64,000 nucleotides of DNA from Muribaculaceae bacterium (GTDB lineage Bacteria; Bacteroidota; Bacteroidia; Bacteroidales; Muribaculaceae), in assembly GCA_022509185.1 (NCBI GenBank), contig JAFLTS010000005.1, positions 1 through 64,000 of the forward strand. Direction: 5' to 3'. Every line of letters begins with the position of its first letter. The stretch's first letter is position 1. The notes under the pieces were generated by a model. The model had not been told where the DNA came from. It did not search any database and saw only the letters and a program-made list of their open reading frames with translations. Below, piece by piece: positions 25,677 through 36,108 of this stretch. Both the position numbers and the translations under genes were made by a program.

Positions 25677-26024
25677 TTAAATATTCTCGTTATGAGGAGT
25701 ATCTTTGATTTTAACTAACATTAATTTTGAATCAATATTAGCAACTACGCTATGAGGTACATTGGCCCCCATTAAAAGAAATTCTCCGGCTTTCATTCTC
25801 TTCGACTGATCAAGCATTGTGAATTCAATCTCACCTTCACAAACATTGACCATTACTTCAAAAGGAGCCGTATGGGTATCTAATTTCTGACCTGCCTTTA
25901 AGGCTACTAATGAAACTCCACCGTGAGATGTTTCAAAAACAGGAAGAAATTCTACCTTTGAAGAATTATATTTAACAGTTTCATTAAATCTGATGACTTC
26001 TCCGAATTTAAAATTTGTTTTCAT
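25677..26024 (-). CDS. Small cupin-domain protein
   Basis: A 115-aa single-domain cupin. Metal-site-like residues lie in HTAPFEVMVNVCEGEIEF (motif 1, with His and Glu) and FLLMGANVPHSVVA (motif 2, with His). The frame is open two codons further to a TTG at 26030, but the ATG at 26024 (MKTNFKFGEVIRF) is preferred. Such mini-cupins bind a metal and a small ligand, but substrate cannot be inferred. It has its own terminator and stands between the purine operon terminator and the thrS promoter, so it is probably transcribed alone. Confidence 0.8.
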   Translation of the reverse strand: MKTNFKFGEVIRFNETVKYNSSKVEFLPVFETSHGGVSLVALKAGQKLDTHTAPFEVMVNVCEGEIEFTMLDQSKRMKAGEFLLMGANVPHSVVANIDSKLMLVKIKDTPHNENI

Positions 26025-26126
26025 AATCAAAATTTTTAAATATTAATTTATCTGATAATTTGTCTGAAGGTTTTTGAAACTTCTATTTGAATAACACTAC
26101 GGAGGGGAATTTGGTTTGTATAAAAA

Positions 26127-26160
26127 TATAAAAAGCCATTCAAAAGAATGACTTTTTATA
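26127..26160 (-). terminator. Intrinsic terminator of the purine operon
   Basis: Arms TATAAAAAGCCATTC and GAATGACTTTTTATA around an AAAA loop (TTTT on the minus strand), 5 nt after the guaA stop, with a T-rich tail on the minus strand. Confidence 0.85.
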
Positions 26161-26165
26161 TGTTT

Positions 26166-27692
26166 TTATTCCCACTCGATAGTGGCAGGCGGTTTAGATG
26201 AAATATCGTATACAACTCTGTTTACACCTCTCACTTTATTTATAATTTCATTGCTTGTTTCAGCAAGAAAATCATAAGGGAGATGTACCCAGTCGGCAGT
26301 CATACCATCGGTGGAAACTACCGCTCTCAAAGCTACACAATTTTCATAGGTACGTTCGTCACCCATAACACCTACGCTTTGTACCGGAAGAAGAATCACC
26401 CCGGCCTGCCAAACCTTATCATAAATGTTAGCTTTTCTTAGGTTGTTTATAAAAATGTTGTCTGCTTCCTGAAGAACCCTTACCTTTTCAGGTGTTACTT
26501 CCCCTAAGATACGGATGCCAAGTCCCGGTCCCGGGAACGGGTGACGTCCTAACAGTTTAGGATCCATATTCATGGCTTTCCCTACTTTTCTTACTTCATC
26601 TTTGAAGAGAAGGCGTAAGGGTTCAACAATTTTTAAATGCATTTCCTTCGGGAGACCACCTACATTATGATGGCTCTTAATAGTAGCTGAGGGACCTTTT
26701 ACAGAACAACTTTCAATTACATCGGGATAAATAGTGCCTTGTGCAAGCCATTTTGCATCTTTAATTTTCTTAGCCTCAGCATTAAAGACCTCTACGAAAT
26801 CCCTTCCTATTATTTTTCTTTTTTGTTCGGGATCTGTAACACCTTTAAGATCTTTATAAAATTTTTCTGAGGCATCAATTCCTATTACATTCAGACCCAT
26901 TCCTTTGTAGGAATCCAAAACATCCTGAAATTCATTTTTTCTCAGAAGACCATTGTTAACAAAGATACATGTTAGATTGTCACCAATGGCTTTATGTAGG
27001 AGCATTGCCGCTACTGATGAATCAACACCACCGGAAAGGCCGAGAATCACTTTCTCATTTCCGATTTTACTTTTCAATTCTTTAACAGTTGTCTCAATGA
27101 ATGAGTCAGGACTCCAATTGCCTGAACAGCCACAGATATGGATTACAAAGTTTCTTAACAAGTCTTTACCGGCTACAGAATGATATACTTCAGGATGAAA
27201 CTGAATACCCCAGGTCTGTTCATTTTCAATTCTGTAGGCTGCTGCTTTCACACTTTCAGTGGAACCTATTATCTTATAATCCCGGGGTAAACAGGTAATA
27301 GTGTCTCCATGCGACATCCAAACCTGAGTGGGAGAAGGTAAACCTTTCATCAGAGGATCTTCCGGATCTACCACTGTAAGTATTGCCCTGCCATATTCTC
27401 TTGAAGGTGCACTCTCTACTTCCCCTCCACCTACGACTGCAAGGTATTGTGCCCCGTAACAAACGCCTAAGAGAGGCAAAATACCTTTTATATTGGTTAA
27501 ATCGGGTATTGGAGCATCCTCATCTCTCACAGATGCCGGAGATCCGGAAAGAATCACCCCTTTTACAGAATCCTCAATTTCCGGAATCTTGTTGAAAGGA
27601 TATATCTCACAATAAACATTCAGCTCCCTAACTCTTCTGGCAATAAGCTGAGTATATTGGGAACCAAAATCCAGTATCAAAATTTTTTCCAT
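26166..27692 (-). CDS. guaA: GMP synthase (glutamine-hydrolysing)
   Basis: Converts XMP to GMP with ATP and glutamine. The N-terminal class I amidotransferase carries the nucleophile Cys78 (LGVCYGAQ) and its His-Glu pair in FHPEVYHS. The ATP-pyrophosphatase domain has the P-loop [17 protein letters not shown]. The C-terminal dimerisation domain ends with the XMP-binding [11 protein letters not shown]. 508 aa is full length. Last gene of the purine operon, 12 nt after guaB and directly before a terminator. Confidence 0.97.
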   Translation of the reverse strand: MEKILILDFGSQYTQLIARRVRELNVYCEIYPFNKIPEIEDSVKGVILSGSPASVRDEDAPIPDLTNIKGILPLLGVCYGAQYLAVVGGGEVESAPSREYGRAILTVVDPEDPLMKGLPSPTQVWMSHGDTITCLPRDYKIIGSTESVKAAAYRIENEQTWGIQFHPEVYHSVAGKDLLRNFVIHICGCSGNWSPDSFIETTVKELKSKIGNEKVILGLSGGVDSSVAAMLLHKAIGDNLTCIFVNNGLLRKNEFQDVLDSYKGMGLNVIGIDASEKFYKDLKGVTDPEQKRKIIGRDFVEVFNAEAKKIKDAKWLAQGTIYPDVIESCSVKGPSATIKSHHNVGGLPKEMHLKIVEPLRLLFKDEVRKVGKAMNMDPKLLGRHPFPGPGLGIRILGEVTPEKVRVLQEADNIFINNLRKANIYDKVWQAGVILLPVQSVGVMGDERTYENCVALRAVVSTDGMTADWVHLPYDFLAETSNEIINKVRGVNRVVYDISSKPPATIEWE

Positions 27693-27704
27693 TATCGAAA
27701 GATA

Positions 27705-29177
27705 TTAATCAGCCCTGGAGTAATTCGGTGCTTCTTTTGTGATAGTGACATCATGCGGATGATTTTCAATAACGCCGGCTGATGTGATTCTAACGAAACG
27801 GGCATCATGCAAGGCGTCGATATCCTTAGCACCACAATAACCCATACCAGATCTCAATCCACCGAGCAATTGATAGATGGTTTCAGCCAGAGTGCCTTTA
27901 TATGGTACACGAGCCACAATACCTTCCGGCACAAACTTACTGGTGTCATTAGTTCCTGACTGGAAATAACGGTCTTTAGAACCGGCTTCCATAGCCTCAA
28001 TCGATCCCATTCCCCGGTAAGCCTTGAATTTTCTTCCGTTGTATATTATTGTTTCTCCGGGAGATTCTTCCGTTCCTGCCAACATAGACCCCATCATTAC
28101 ACAATCAGCACCAGCGGCAATAGCTTTAACAACATCTCCTGAATATCTCAAACCTCCATCGCCTATCACCGGAATATTATGATGCTTAGCTACTTTAGCG
28201 CAATTGAAGATAGCAGATAATTGAGGAACCCCAACACCAGCTACAATTCTTGTTGTGCATATAGAACCGGGTCCGATACCTACTTTAATACCATCAGCAC
28301 CATTGGCAATAAGGAAATCAGCAGCTTCTGAAGTTGCAATATTTCCCACCAAAACATCAATAGCCGGGAAGGCTGTTTTCACTGCACGCAAAGTATTAAC
28401 AACATTAGCTGAGTGTCCGTGAGCCGTGTCTATTACAATGGCATCAACTCCTGCCTTTACGAGGGCTTCCACACGTTTTAAGGTATCAGATGTAACACCT
28501 ACACCTCCTGCCACTCTCAATCTTCCTTTTGAATCTTTACAGGCCTGTGGATAATCTTTAATTTTGGTAATATCCCGGTAGGTGATCAGACCAACAAGTT
28601 TATTATCTTTATCTACTACCGGGAGCTTTTCAATTTTATGTTTCAGAAGAATCTCAGAAGCCTCTGAAAGATTAGGGTTAGTGGTGGTGACAATATTATC
28701 TTTTGTCATCACTTCAGAAATATGCAGACTTTCCTCGCTCTGGAACCTCAGATCCCGGTTAGTTACAATACCTACAAGATGTTGATTTTTGTCAACAACG
28801 GGTATTCCTCCTATATGGTTTTCCTGCATTATTCTGAGAGCATCTCCTACAGTCTGATCAGGAGTAATTACGATAGGATCGAAAATCATGCCACTTTCCG
28901 CACGTTTAACTTTGCGAACCTGGAGAGCCTGATTTTCTATTGACATGTTTTTATGAATCACTCCTATTCCTCCCTGACGAGCCATAGCAATAGCCATAGA
29001 TGCTTCTGTGACGGTATCCATTGCTGCAGAAACAATAGGTATGTTCAATTGTATATTTTTAGAAAACCTTGTCTTAATGTCCACCATATTAGGAGTGACT
29101 TCTGAATAAGCCGGAACCAAGAGGACATCATCGAAGGTCATTCCTTCTTCATTGATTTTTTCTGTTAGAAAGCTCAT
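27705..29177 (-). CDS. guaB: IMP dehydrogenase
   Basis: NAD-dependent oxidation of IMP to XMP, first committed step to GMP. The (beta/alpha)8 barrel is interrupted at about residues 95-205 by two CBS domains ([39 protein letters not shown]). The catalytic Cys is in [18 protein letters not shown] and the flap in [10 protein letters not shown]. 490 aa is full length. It lies between purA and guaA with gaps of 11 and 12 nt, pointing to one transcript. Confidence 0.97.
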   Translation of the reverse strand: MSFLTEKINEEGMTFDDVLLVPAYSEVTPNMVDIKTRFSKNIQLNIPIVSAAMDTVTEASMAIAMARQGGIGVIHKNMSIENQALQVRKVKRAESGMIFDPIVITPDQTVGDALRIMQENHIGGIPVVDKNQHLVGIVTNRDLRFQSEESLHISEVMTKDNIVTTTNPNLSEASEILLKHKIEKLPVVDKDNKLVGLITYRDITKIKDYPQACKDSKGRLRVAGGVGVTSDTLKRVEALVKAGVDAIVIDTAHGHSANVVNTLRAVKTAFPAIDVLVGNIATSEAADFLIANGADGIKVGIGPGSICTTRIVAGVGVPQLSAIFNCAKVAKHHNIPVIGDGGLRYSGDVVKAIAAGADCVMMGSMLAGTEESPGETIIYNGRKFKAYRGMGSIEAMEAGSKDRYFQSGTNDTSKFVPEGIVARVPYKGTLAETIYQLLGGLRSGMGYCGAKDIDALHDARFVRITSAGVIENHPHDVTITKEAPNYSRAD

Positions 29178-29188
29178 AATATAGTGTT

Positions 29189-30484
29189 TTAGAAAGACTT
29201 AAGATAATCGGATATAAGAATTGTCTGATTTCTGTCCGGACCCACTGAAACGACTCCTACAGGTACTCCCGTTATCTCTTCAATTTTACGGATATAATTT
29301 TTTGCGTTTTCAGGCAATTCTTCAAAAGTTTTCATTACTGAGATATCTTCTTTCCATCCGGGAAGTTCAAAATAAACAGGTTTACATCTGGATAATTTTG
29401 AGATGGTGGAAGGAGGTGTATCTATTAATTTACCATCCAATTCATAGTTAACACAGATCTTAACGCTATCGAGTCCTGATAATACATCAAACAACATTAA
29501 AGCCCAATGATTTATTCCGGCCAATTGACTTGTGTATTTAGCCACTACACCGTCAAACCATCCTATTCTCCTTGGGCGTCCTGTGACAGTGCCATATTCA
29601 TGGCCTTTTTCTCGAATTTCATGGGCAAGTTCATCATGAAGTTCTGTTGGGAACGGACCTTCTCCAACTCTGGTGCAATAAGCCTTTGCCACTCCAAGGA
29701 CATTATCGATCCAATGAGGAGCTATACCGGCTCCCACCGGCACACTAGCAGCTGAAGGAGTGGAAGAAGTAACATAGGGATATGTGCCATGATCAATACA
29801 AAGCATCATACCCTGAGCACCTTCAAAGAGGATTTTCTTTTCCGGATCATGAAGATATTTATTGATCAGAGCAGAAGTATCGATAATTCTCGGTCCGAGA
29901 ATATCGGCCAGTTCCATGAAACGTTTGTAGACTTTATGAAAATCGTAGACAGGAAGCCCTAACATTTCCAGTTCTTTGTTTTTTATCACCATGGCATCGT
30001 TAAGGCGCTCTGCAAAATAATCGGGTTCCAACAGATCACCCATGCGCAGACCGGAGCGGCTATACTTGTCACAATAAGCGGGACCTATACCTTTTTTAGT
30101 TGTACCTATCAATTTTTTTCCTTTACCAGCTTCATAAGCTCCGTCAAGATCCGCATGCCACGGCATCACCATTGCTGCGCGGTCAGAAATGTAAAGCTGA
30201 AAATCGGTTATTCCCTGGTCGCGTAGTTTCTGTAATTCCGTGACTAAAGACTCCGGATTGACAACCATACCGTTAGCCATTATATTTACAGTATCAGGAT
30301 TAAAAATGCCCGAAGGAATACTTTGAAGAGAATATTTTTTTCCATTGAACATCACACTGTGTCCGGCATTATTACCACCCTGATATCTTACCACCATATC
30401 GGCCCGACAAGCGAAATAATCGGTGATTTTTCCTTTACCTTCATCACCCCATTGTGATCCAATCACTACAAGACGTTGAGACAT
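29189..30484 (-). CDS. purA: Adenylosuccinate synthetase
   Basis: GTP-dependent condensation of IMP with aspartate, first step to AMP. The P-loop-like GSQWGDEGKGKITDYFA and the GNNAGH motif (QGGNNAGHSV) are at the N-terminus; TTKKGIGPAYCDKYSRSG and TGRPRRIGWFDG are further signatures. 431 aa is normal. The start codon overlaps the purB stop by one base (TAATG), so translation is probably coupled. Confidence 0.97.
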   Translation of the reverse strand: MSQRLVVIGSQWGDEGKGKITDYFACRADMVVRYQGGNNAGHSVMFNGKKYSLQSIPSGIFNPDTVNIMANGMVVNPESLVTELQKLRDQGITDFQLYISDRAAMVMPWHADLDGAYEAGKGKKLIGTTKKGIGPAYCDKYSRSGLRMGDLLEPDYFAERLNDAMVIKNKELEMLGLPVYDFHKVYKRFMELADILGPRIIDTSALINKYLHDPEKKILFEGAQGMMLCIDHGTYPYVTSSTPSAASVPVGAGIAPHWIDNVLGVAKAYCTRVGEGPFPTELHDELAHEIREKGHEYGTVTGRPRRIGWFDGVVAKYTSQLAGINHWALMLFDVLSGLDSVKICVNYELDGKLIDTPPSTISKLSRCKPVYFELPGWKEDISVMKTFEELPENAKNYIRKIEEITGVPVGVVSVGPDRNQTILISDYLKSF

Positions 30485-31782
30485 TATCCTTCTAAGTTAT
30501 TGCGTTTGTAAATATGATCTATATTTTTGAAATAATAATCCAGTGTGAAGCAGTTGTCAAGTTCTTCCGGAGAGAGGGCACCCATAACAGTTTCATCCTG
30601 TTTAAGAAGCTCCTGATAGGGTTTACCTTCTTTCATAGCCTTCATGGCAATTGGCTGAACTGTATCATATGCTTTTTCACGTGCGAATCCTTTATCTATT
30701 AATGCATTCATAACTCTTTGTGCAAAAATCACACCGTTGGTTCGATATATATTTGCTATCATTTGCTCATCAAAAACAACCAGATTCTCTAAAATACCTT
30801 TCATTCGGTTAAGCATGTAATCGAGTAAAATAGTGGCATCGGGCATAATAATCCTTTCAGTTGCAGAGTGAGAAATGTCACGTTCATGCCAAAGAGCCAC
30901 ATTTTCATAGGCTGTAGCCATATAACCTCTAAGCACCCGAGCACAACCACAAATGTTCTCACTACTTACCGGGTTACGTTTATGAGGCATTGCCGAAGAA
31001 CCTTTCTGTCCTTTACCGAAAGACTCTTCAACTTCGTGCACTTCCGTGCGTTGAAGGTTTCTTACTTCTAAGGCCATTTGCTCTAATGAGGCTCCAATTA
31101 AAGCCAGAGTTGCCATATAATAAGCATGTCGGTCGCGTTGAATCACTTGAGTACTGATGTCAGCAGAATCGATACCTAATTTTTCACATACGTAATCCTG
31201 AACGAAGGGAGGAATATTAGCAAAATTTCCTACGGCTCCACTTATTTTACCCACTTCCACACCTTTTGCAGCTTCATTGAACCTGTGAAGATTACGTTTC
31301 ATCTCAGCGAGCCATAAAACCCATTTCAACCCGAAAGAAGTTATATCGGCATGGATGCCATGAGTGCGTCCTATACAAGGTTGATCTTTATATTTTTTAG
31401 CTTGGTTAGCAAGCATTTCTATAAATTCTTCCAGGTCCTTACGAATAATTTCGTCAGCCTGTTTGAAAAGGTATCCATTGGCGGTATCCACAACATCTGT
31501 AGAGGTAAGGCCATAATGAACCCATTTTCTTTCTTCACCCAAAGATTCACTCACAGTACGTGTGAAAGCCACGATGTCGTGTCTTGTCTGTTGCTCAATC
31601 TCTTTAATTCTATCTATGTCGAAACGAGCATCTCTTTTAAGTTTTTCCACATCCTGGGGTGGTACAACACCGAGTTGCATCCATGCTTCTGCAGCCAGGA
31701 TCTCCACTTTAAGGTAGGCCCGGAATTTATTTTCCTCGGTCCAAACATCACGCATTACATCGCGTCCGTAACGTTCAATCAT
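30484..31782 (-). CDS. purB: Adenylosuccinate lyase
   Basis: Cleaves fumarate from SAICAR and from adenylosuccinate, so it serves both the IMP pathway and AMP synthesis. Fumarase/aspartase superfamily signature SSAMPHKRNPVSSEN, the His-bearing GRTHGIHADITSFGL and the conserved VHYGLTSTDVVDTA are present. 432 aa, the short bacterial form. Overlaps purA by one base. Confidence 0.97.
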   Translation of the reverse strand: MIERYGRDVMRDVWTEENKFRAYLKVEILAAEAWMQLGVVPPQDVEKLKRDARFDIDRIKEIEQQTRHDIVAFTRTVSESLGEERKWVHYGLTSTDVVDTANGYLFKQADEIIRKDLEEFIEMLANQAKKYKDQPCIGRTHGIHADITSFGLKWVLWLAEMKRNLHRFNEAAKGVEVGKISGAVGNFANIPPFVQDYVCEKLGIDSADISTQVIQRDRHAYYMATLALIGASLEQMALEVRNLQRTEVHEVEESFGKGQKGSSAMPHKRNPVSSENICGCARVLRGYMATAYENVALWHERDISHSATERIIMPDATILLDYMLNRMKGILENLVVFDEQMIANIYRTNGVIFAQRVMNALIDKGFAREKAYDTVQPIAMKAMKEGKPYQELLKQDETVMGALSPEELDNCFTLDYYFKNIDHIYKRNNLEG

Positions 31783-31814
31783 TGAATTGAGGTTTAATCT
31801 TTATTATTGTTATA

Positions 31815-32669
31815 TTATTTTTTTTGCATCTTATTAAGGAAACATTCAAGGGTGTTTTCCATCAGACAGGCTCTAGTCATCGGTCCGACTCCTCCTGGAA
31901 CAGGAGTAATAACACCCGCTTTCTCTGCGCAGGCATCAAAATCAACATCACCACATAATTTTCCGGTTATAGGGTCTCGATTTACACCTACATCTATAAC
32001 AGCTGCACCCGGTTTCACCATATCTGCAGATACAAACTTTGGCTTTCCTATGGCCACGACCAAAATATCGGCTTCGGCTGCAGTTTTTGCAAGATCTTTT
32101 GTTTTACTATGAGCAATAGTGACAGTGGCATTACGATCGAGTAATAATTTTGATACCGGTAAACCAACAATGTTACTCCGACCGATAACAACAGCCTTTT
32201 TTCCTTGAATCTCAACACCCGCTTTATCAAGAAGTTTGATTACACCTTTTGGTGTACATGGATAAATACAAGGTCGTTTTTGCCACAAAGCCGCTACGTT
32301 AGCCGGGTGAAAACCATCCACATCTTTTGATTGATGAATGGTCTCTATAACCTTATCTTCATTGATATGAGAGGGGAGAGGTAATTGAACCAAGATTCCA
32401 TCTACACTTTCATCATCGTTTAAATCATGAATGAGCTCAAGAAGTTCTTTCTCAGTTGTTTCTTCAGGTTTTACTATAGTAGTGCTTTTAAAACCCACTT
32501 CTTCGGCATCTTTACCTTTTCCTTTCACATAAGACTGGCTAGCGGGATCTTCCCCTACTAAAATTACCACTAGATGAGGAGGCCGGCCAAATTCATCTTT
32601 AGCTTTTTCTACTTTCTCTTTTACTTCCTGTTTAATCTCCTTAGCGAGTTGAGTTCCACTGATTGTCAT
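31815..32669 (-). CDS. folD: Methylenetetrahydrofolate dehydrogenase / cyclohydrolase
   Basis: Makes 10-formyl-THF, the one-carbon donor used by PurN and PurH encoded just upstream in the same operon. Catalytic Lys region SQSYVKGKGKDAEEVGF, DGILVQLPLPSHINE and the NADP-binding VIGRSNIVGLPVSKLLL are present; the C-terminal PGGVGPMTRACLMENT is diagnostic. 284 aa is normal. The function fits the neighbours exactly. Confidence 0.96.
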   Translation of the reverse strand: MTISGTQLAKEIKQEVKEKVEKAKDEFGRPPHLVVILVGEDPASQSYVKGKGKDAEEVGFKSTTIVKPEETTEKELLELIHDLNDDESVDGILVQLPLPSHINEDKVIETIHQSKDVDGFHPANVAALWQKRPCIYPCTPKGVIKLLDKAGVEIQGKKAVVIGRSNIVGLPVSKLLLDRNATVTIAHSKTKDLAKTAAEADILVVAIGKPKFVSADMVKPGAAVIDVGVNRDPITGKLCGDVDFDACAEKAGVITPVPGGVGPMTRACLMENTLECFLNKMQKK

Positions 32670-32714
32670 AGTTTATATTTTGAAGAGAACGATGGGAATC
32701 TTTTATCTAATCTC

Positions 32715-33968
32715 TTATAAGATAGCCTTACCTATATCATTACGATGGAAAAGGTCTTCACATTTAATTTTTTCAATTTCTTTACGAACATTCAAATTAG
32801 CTTCCGGAAGATCGTCGCCGTGAGCTGTCACCATTAAAACTCTACCTCCATTTACCCGGAAATCACCTTTTTGACCTGAAGTACCCATATGAAATATTTC
32901 ACCCTTAACATTTTCAAGGCCCTTAATTTCTGCTCCCTTTTTATATGAACCGGGATAACCTTTAGAGGCCAGCACCACTCCTATTACAGCATCATGAGAC
33001 CATTGAGGAATAAAATCCTTACCATCAATAACGGCTGTAAAAAAATCGTATATATCAGATTCCAGACGAGGTAGAACTACTTCTGTTTCCGGATCTCCGA
33101 AACGTGCATTAAACTCTATTACCTTTGGTCCCTCGTCTGTAAGAATCAAACCCCCATAAAGGAGACCACAGAAAGGTACATTTTCTTCCAGAAGAGCCTT
33201 AGCAGTAGGTTTCATTATCTCTTCCAATGCTCTTTCTTTCATTTCGGGAGAAATGAAGGGTACGGGAGAGTATGCTCCCATGCCTCCAGTGTTTGGACCT
33301 TGGTCGCCATCATAAGCCCTTTTATGATCTTGAGCTAATTCAAGTGGATAAACTTTTTCACCATTGACCATGCACATGAAAGAAAATTCCGGTCCTTGCA
33401 AAAATTCTTCGATTATCACTTTATCGTTTCCAAACTTCTTATTCTTGAGCATATCGGCCAAAGCTACCTCAGCCTCTTCAAGATTTTTAGCAACAACTAC
33501 ACCTTTACCAGCTGCAAGACCATCATATTTAATAACAGTTGGGAATTTCCCTTTTTTAATATATTCTAAGGCTTTATCGAAATCTTCAAAAGTTTTATAA
33601 GAGGCAGTTGGAATTCCATATTTCTCCATCAATAATTTTGCAAACTCTTTACTGCTTTCGATTCGTGCCGCGCTTTTAGTAGGGCCAAAAACTTTGAGTC
33701 CATAATTTTTCATAGCATCACTCAATCCCGCTACTAAGGCAGCTTCAGGGCCTATTACAGTAAGATCTATATGATTTCTTTGGGCGAAATTCACCAATCC
33801 TTCAATATCTTCTACCTGAAGAGGAACACATTGAGCATCTTGTGCAATACCAGCATTTCCCGGAGCGCAGAAAATTTTATTTACTTTAGGAGATTTGGCA
33901 AGACTTTTGATTATAGCATGCTCTCTACCTCCACTGCCAACTACAAGAATGTTTTTTGAATTTTCCAT
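32715..33968 (-). CDS. purD: Phosphoribosylamine--glycine ligase
   Basis: ATP-grasp enzyme making GAR from phosphoribosylamine and glycine. N-terminal VVGSGGREHAIIKSLAKS, ATP-grasp blocks VIKYDGLAAGKGVVVAKNLE and EEFLQGPEFSFM, substrate loop DHKRAYDGDQGPNTGGMGAY and VIEFNARFGDPETE. 417 aa, monofunctional. Gap of 15 nt to purH. Confidence 0.97.
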   Translation of the reverse strand: MENSKNILVVGSGGREHAIIKSLAKSPKVNKIFCAPGNAGIAQDAQCVPLQVEDIEGLVNFAQRNHIDLTVIGPEAALVAGLSDAMKNYGLKVFGPTKSAARIESSKEFAKLLMEKYGIPTASYKTFEDFDKALEYIKKGKFPTVIKYDGLAAGKGVVVAKNLEEAEVALADMLKNKKFGNDKVIIEEFLQGPEFSFMCMVNGEKVYPLELAQDHKRAYDGDQGPNTGGMGAYSPVPFISPEMKERALEEIMKPTAKALLEENVPFCGLLYGGLILTDEGPKVIEFNARFGDPETEVVLPRLESDIYDFFTAVIDGKDFIPQWSHDAVIGVVLASKGYPGSYKKGAEIKGLENVKGEIFHMGTSGQKGDFRVNGGRVLMVTAHGDDLPEANLNVRKEIEKIKCEDLFHRNDIGKAIL

Positions 33969-33983
33969 AAATTAGGTAGCCTC

Positions 33984-35513
33984 TTAATGTTTAAAATGAC
34001 GCATTCCTGTGAATAACATAGCAATACCTTTTTCATCGGCAACTTTAATAGAATCTTCATCACGAATACTTCCACCCGGTTGTACAATAGCTGTGACCCC
34101 ATACTCCGCTGCCAAAGCCACTGTATCACCAAACGGCAGAAAACCATCAGAAGCTAAAACGAGACCTTGAGTGATTCCTAAATCTTTTGCTTCTTTAAGA
34201 GCAATCTCTGCAGAACCTACTCGGTTCATTTGTCCGGCTCCAACTCCTGCAGTAGCTCCATCTTTTGCCACTACTATAGCATTACTTTTTACATGTTTAA
34301 CGATTTTCCAAGCAAAATTCAGTTCTTGCAACTCTTTTTCAGCTGGTTTCCTCTTTGTTACACACATTTCAGGTGAAAGTTCAAGACATTCATTATCGGT
34401 GTCCTGTACCAATAATCCACCGTTAATGCCTGTATATGTCTTGCATTTAATATTTTCAGCTTGCATATTCACCTTAAGAATCCGAAGATTTTTCTTGGAA
34501 GAGAGTACTTCCAAGGCCTCGGTTTCATAATCTGGTGCCATTACAATTTCCAGGAAAATGGGTTTCATGAGAAGAGCTACTTCTTTAGTAAGGATTCTGT
34601 TCATTGCAACAATTCCTCCGTAAATACTGACCTTATCCGCTTCATAAGCTTTCGACCAGGCTTGCAGGAGGTCTTTACCTATACCGGCACCACAAGGATT
34701 CATATGTTTCAATGCCACACAGAAAGGATCTTTAAATTCCTTTACTATACTCAAAGCAGCATTGGCATCCTGAATATTATTATAGCTTAACTCTTTACCT
34801 TGTAATTGTTTAGAGAATGCAACCGAGAATGGTGTTTCTTTTGCTTCACGATAGAATGAAGCAGATTGATGAGGGTTCTCGCCGTAGCGCAACGATTGTA
34901 CCTTATCAAAACTCAGGAAGAGCTTCTCAGGTAACCCGGCAGCTTTACGCATAAACTCTGCTATTTTAGAGTCATAGAGTGCCGTGTGCGTAAAGGCTTT
35001 TGCTGAAAGCTGAAGTCTTGTTTCGTATTGAGTATTCCCATTGAGAGTTAATTCCTCGATAATAGTTGGATAATCTTCAGGATCGCAAACCACAGTTACA
35101 TCCCTAAAGTTTTTTGCCGCACTTCTCAACATTGAAGGTCCACCGATGTCAATATTTTCAATAGCATCTTCCATGGTAACATCCGGCTTTGCTATTGTCG
35201 CTTCAAAAGGGTATAAATTGACGCAAACCAAATCAATTGGAGTGATTTCATTTTCGGCTATTTGGTTCATATGGTCTGATTTATCTCTTCGCGCAAGTAA
35301 ACCTCCGTGAACTTTAGGGTGTAATGTTTTTACCCTACCTTCACAAATTTCCGGGAACCCTGTTACTTGTTGAATATCCATAACCTCCAAGCCGGAATTA
35401 CGAAGTGTTTTTAGAGTTCCACCTGTGGCTATCAGTTCCCAACCAAGTTTTTTTAAAGCGGAAGCAAATTCCACTATACCCGATTTATCACTAACACTTA
35501 TTAAGGCTCTCAT
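33984..35513 (-). CDS. purH: AICAR formyltransferase / IMP cyclohydrolase
   Basis: Catalyses the last two steps to IMP. The N-terminal cyclohydrolase domain is seen in LISVSDKSGIVEFASAL, ATGGTLKTLRNSG and GRVKTLHPKVHGGLLARRD; the formyltransferase domain has SLRYGENPHQSASFY, KHMNPCGAGIG and the C-terminal QPGGSIRDEDSI. 509 aa is full length. Uses the formyl donor made by FolD. Confidence 0.97.
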   Translation of the reverse strand: MRALISVSDKSGIVEFASALKKLGWELIATGGTLKTLRNSGLEVMDIQQVTGFPEICEGRVKTLHPKVHGGLLARRDKSDHMNQIAENEITPIDLVCVNLYPFEATIAKPDVTMEDAIENIDIGGPSMLRSAAKNFRDVTVVCDPEDYPTIIEELTLNGNTQYETRLQLSAKAFTHTALYDSKIAEFMRKAAGLPEKLFLSFDKVQSLRYGENPHQSASFYREAKETPFSVAFSKQLQGKELSYNNIQDANAALSIVKEFKDPFCVALKHMNPCGAGIGKDLLQAWSKAYEADKVSIYGGIVAMNRILTKEVALLMKPIFLEIVMAPDYETEALEVLSSKKNLRILKVNMQAENIKCKTYTGINGGLLVQDTDNECLELSPEMCVTKRKPAEKELQELNFAWKIVKHVKSNAIVVAKDGATAGVGAGQMNRVGSAEIALKEAKDLGITQGLVLASDGFLPFGDTVALAAEYGVTAIVQPGGSIRDEDSIKVADEKGIAMLFTGMRHFKH

Positions 35514-35545
35514 TTTTATTATCAGTTTTTGAGAATAGCAATTAT

Positions 35546-36106
35546 TTAAAGTAATACCTTCAAAGCTTCAATATACAATGCATGTTCCCGTGCATGTACC
35601 ATAGCTTCAAGTTCTTCACGGTCATTACCAGTGTAAGGAATAGCGGCCTGACATATTATTTTCCCACCGTCGAGGGTATTATCTACAAAATGTACAGTTA
35701 CTCCAAACACTTTAACCCCGTAATCTAAAGCCTGTCCTATTGCATCTACCCCTTTAAAAGCCGGCAACAATGAAGGATGGATATTGATTATTTTAGAGGG
35801 GTAGGCTGATAAAAGAGTGTCTCCAACAATTCTCATATATCCTGCCAGACAAATGAAATCAATGTTCTGATTTTTTAATTCCTTCAATATTTCCTTTTCA
35901 TATTCTTGTTTATTAGGAAAGTTTCCGGGTCTTAATTCAAGTACAGGAATATTCAATCGTTTAGCTCTTTCCGTTACATAGGCTCCCGGATGGTCGCATA
36001 CACATAAAGCTATTTGTGCATTTATTCTTTTATTTTGGCAAGCTTTGGCGATTGCTTCAAAATTGGAACCATTCCCGCTTGCAAATACTGCCAGATTTTT
36101 TTCCAT
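35546..36106 (-). CDS. purN: GAR formyltransferase
   Basis: Transfers a formyl group from 10-formyl-THF to GAR. N-terminal VFASGNGSNFEAIAKA, catalytic region ICLAGYMRIVGDTLL, NIHPSLLPAFKG (Asn and His) and HFVDNTLDGGKIICQ (Asp) are all present. 186 aa is normal. Starts 2 nt after the purM stop. Confidence 0.96.
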   Translation of the reverse strand: MEKNLAVFASGNGSNFEAIAKACQNKRINAQIALCVCDHPGAYVTERAKRLNIPVLELRPGNFPNKQEYEKEILKELKNQNIDFICLAGYMRIVGDTLLSAYPSKIINIHPSLLPAFKGVDAIGQALDYGVKVFGVTVHFVDNTLDGGKIICQAAIPYTGNDREELEAMVHAREHALYIEALKVLL

Positions 36107-36108
36107 TG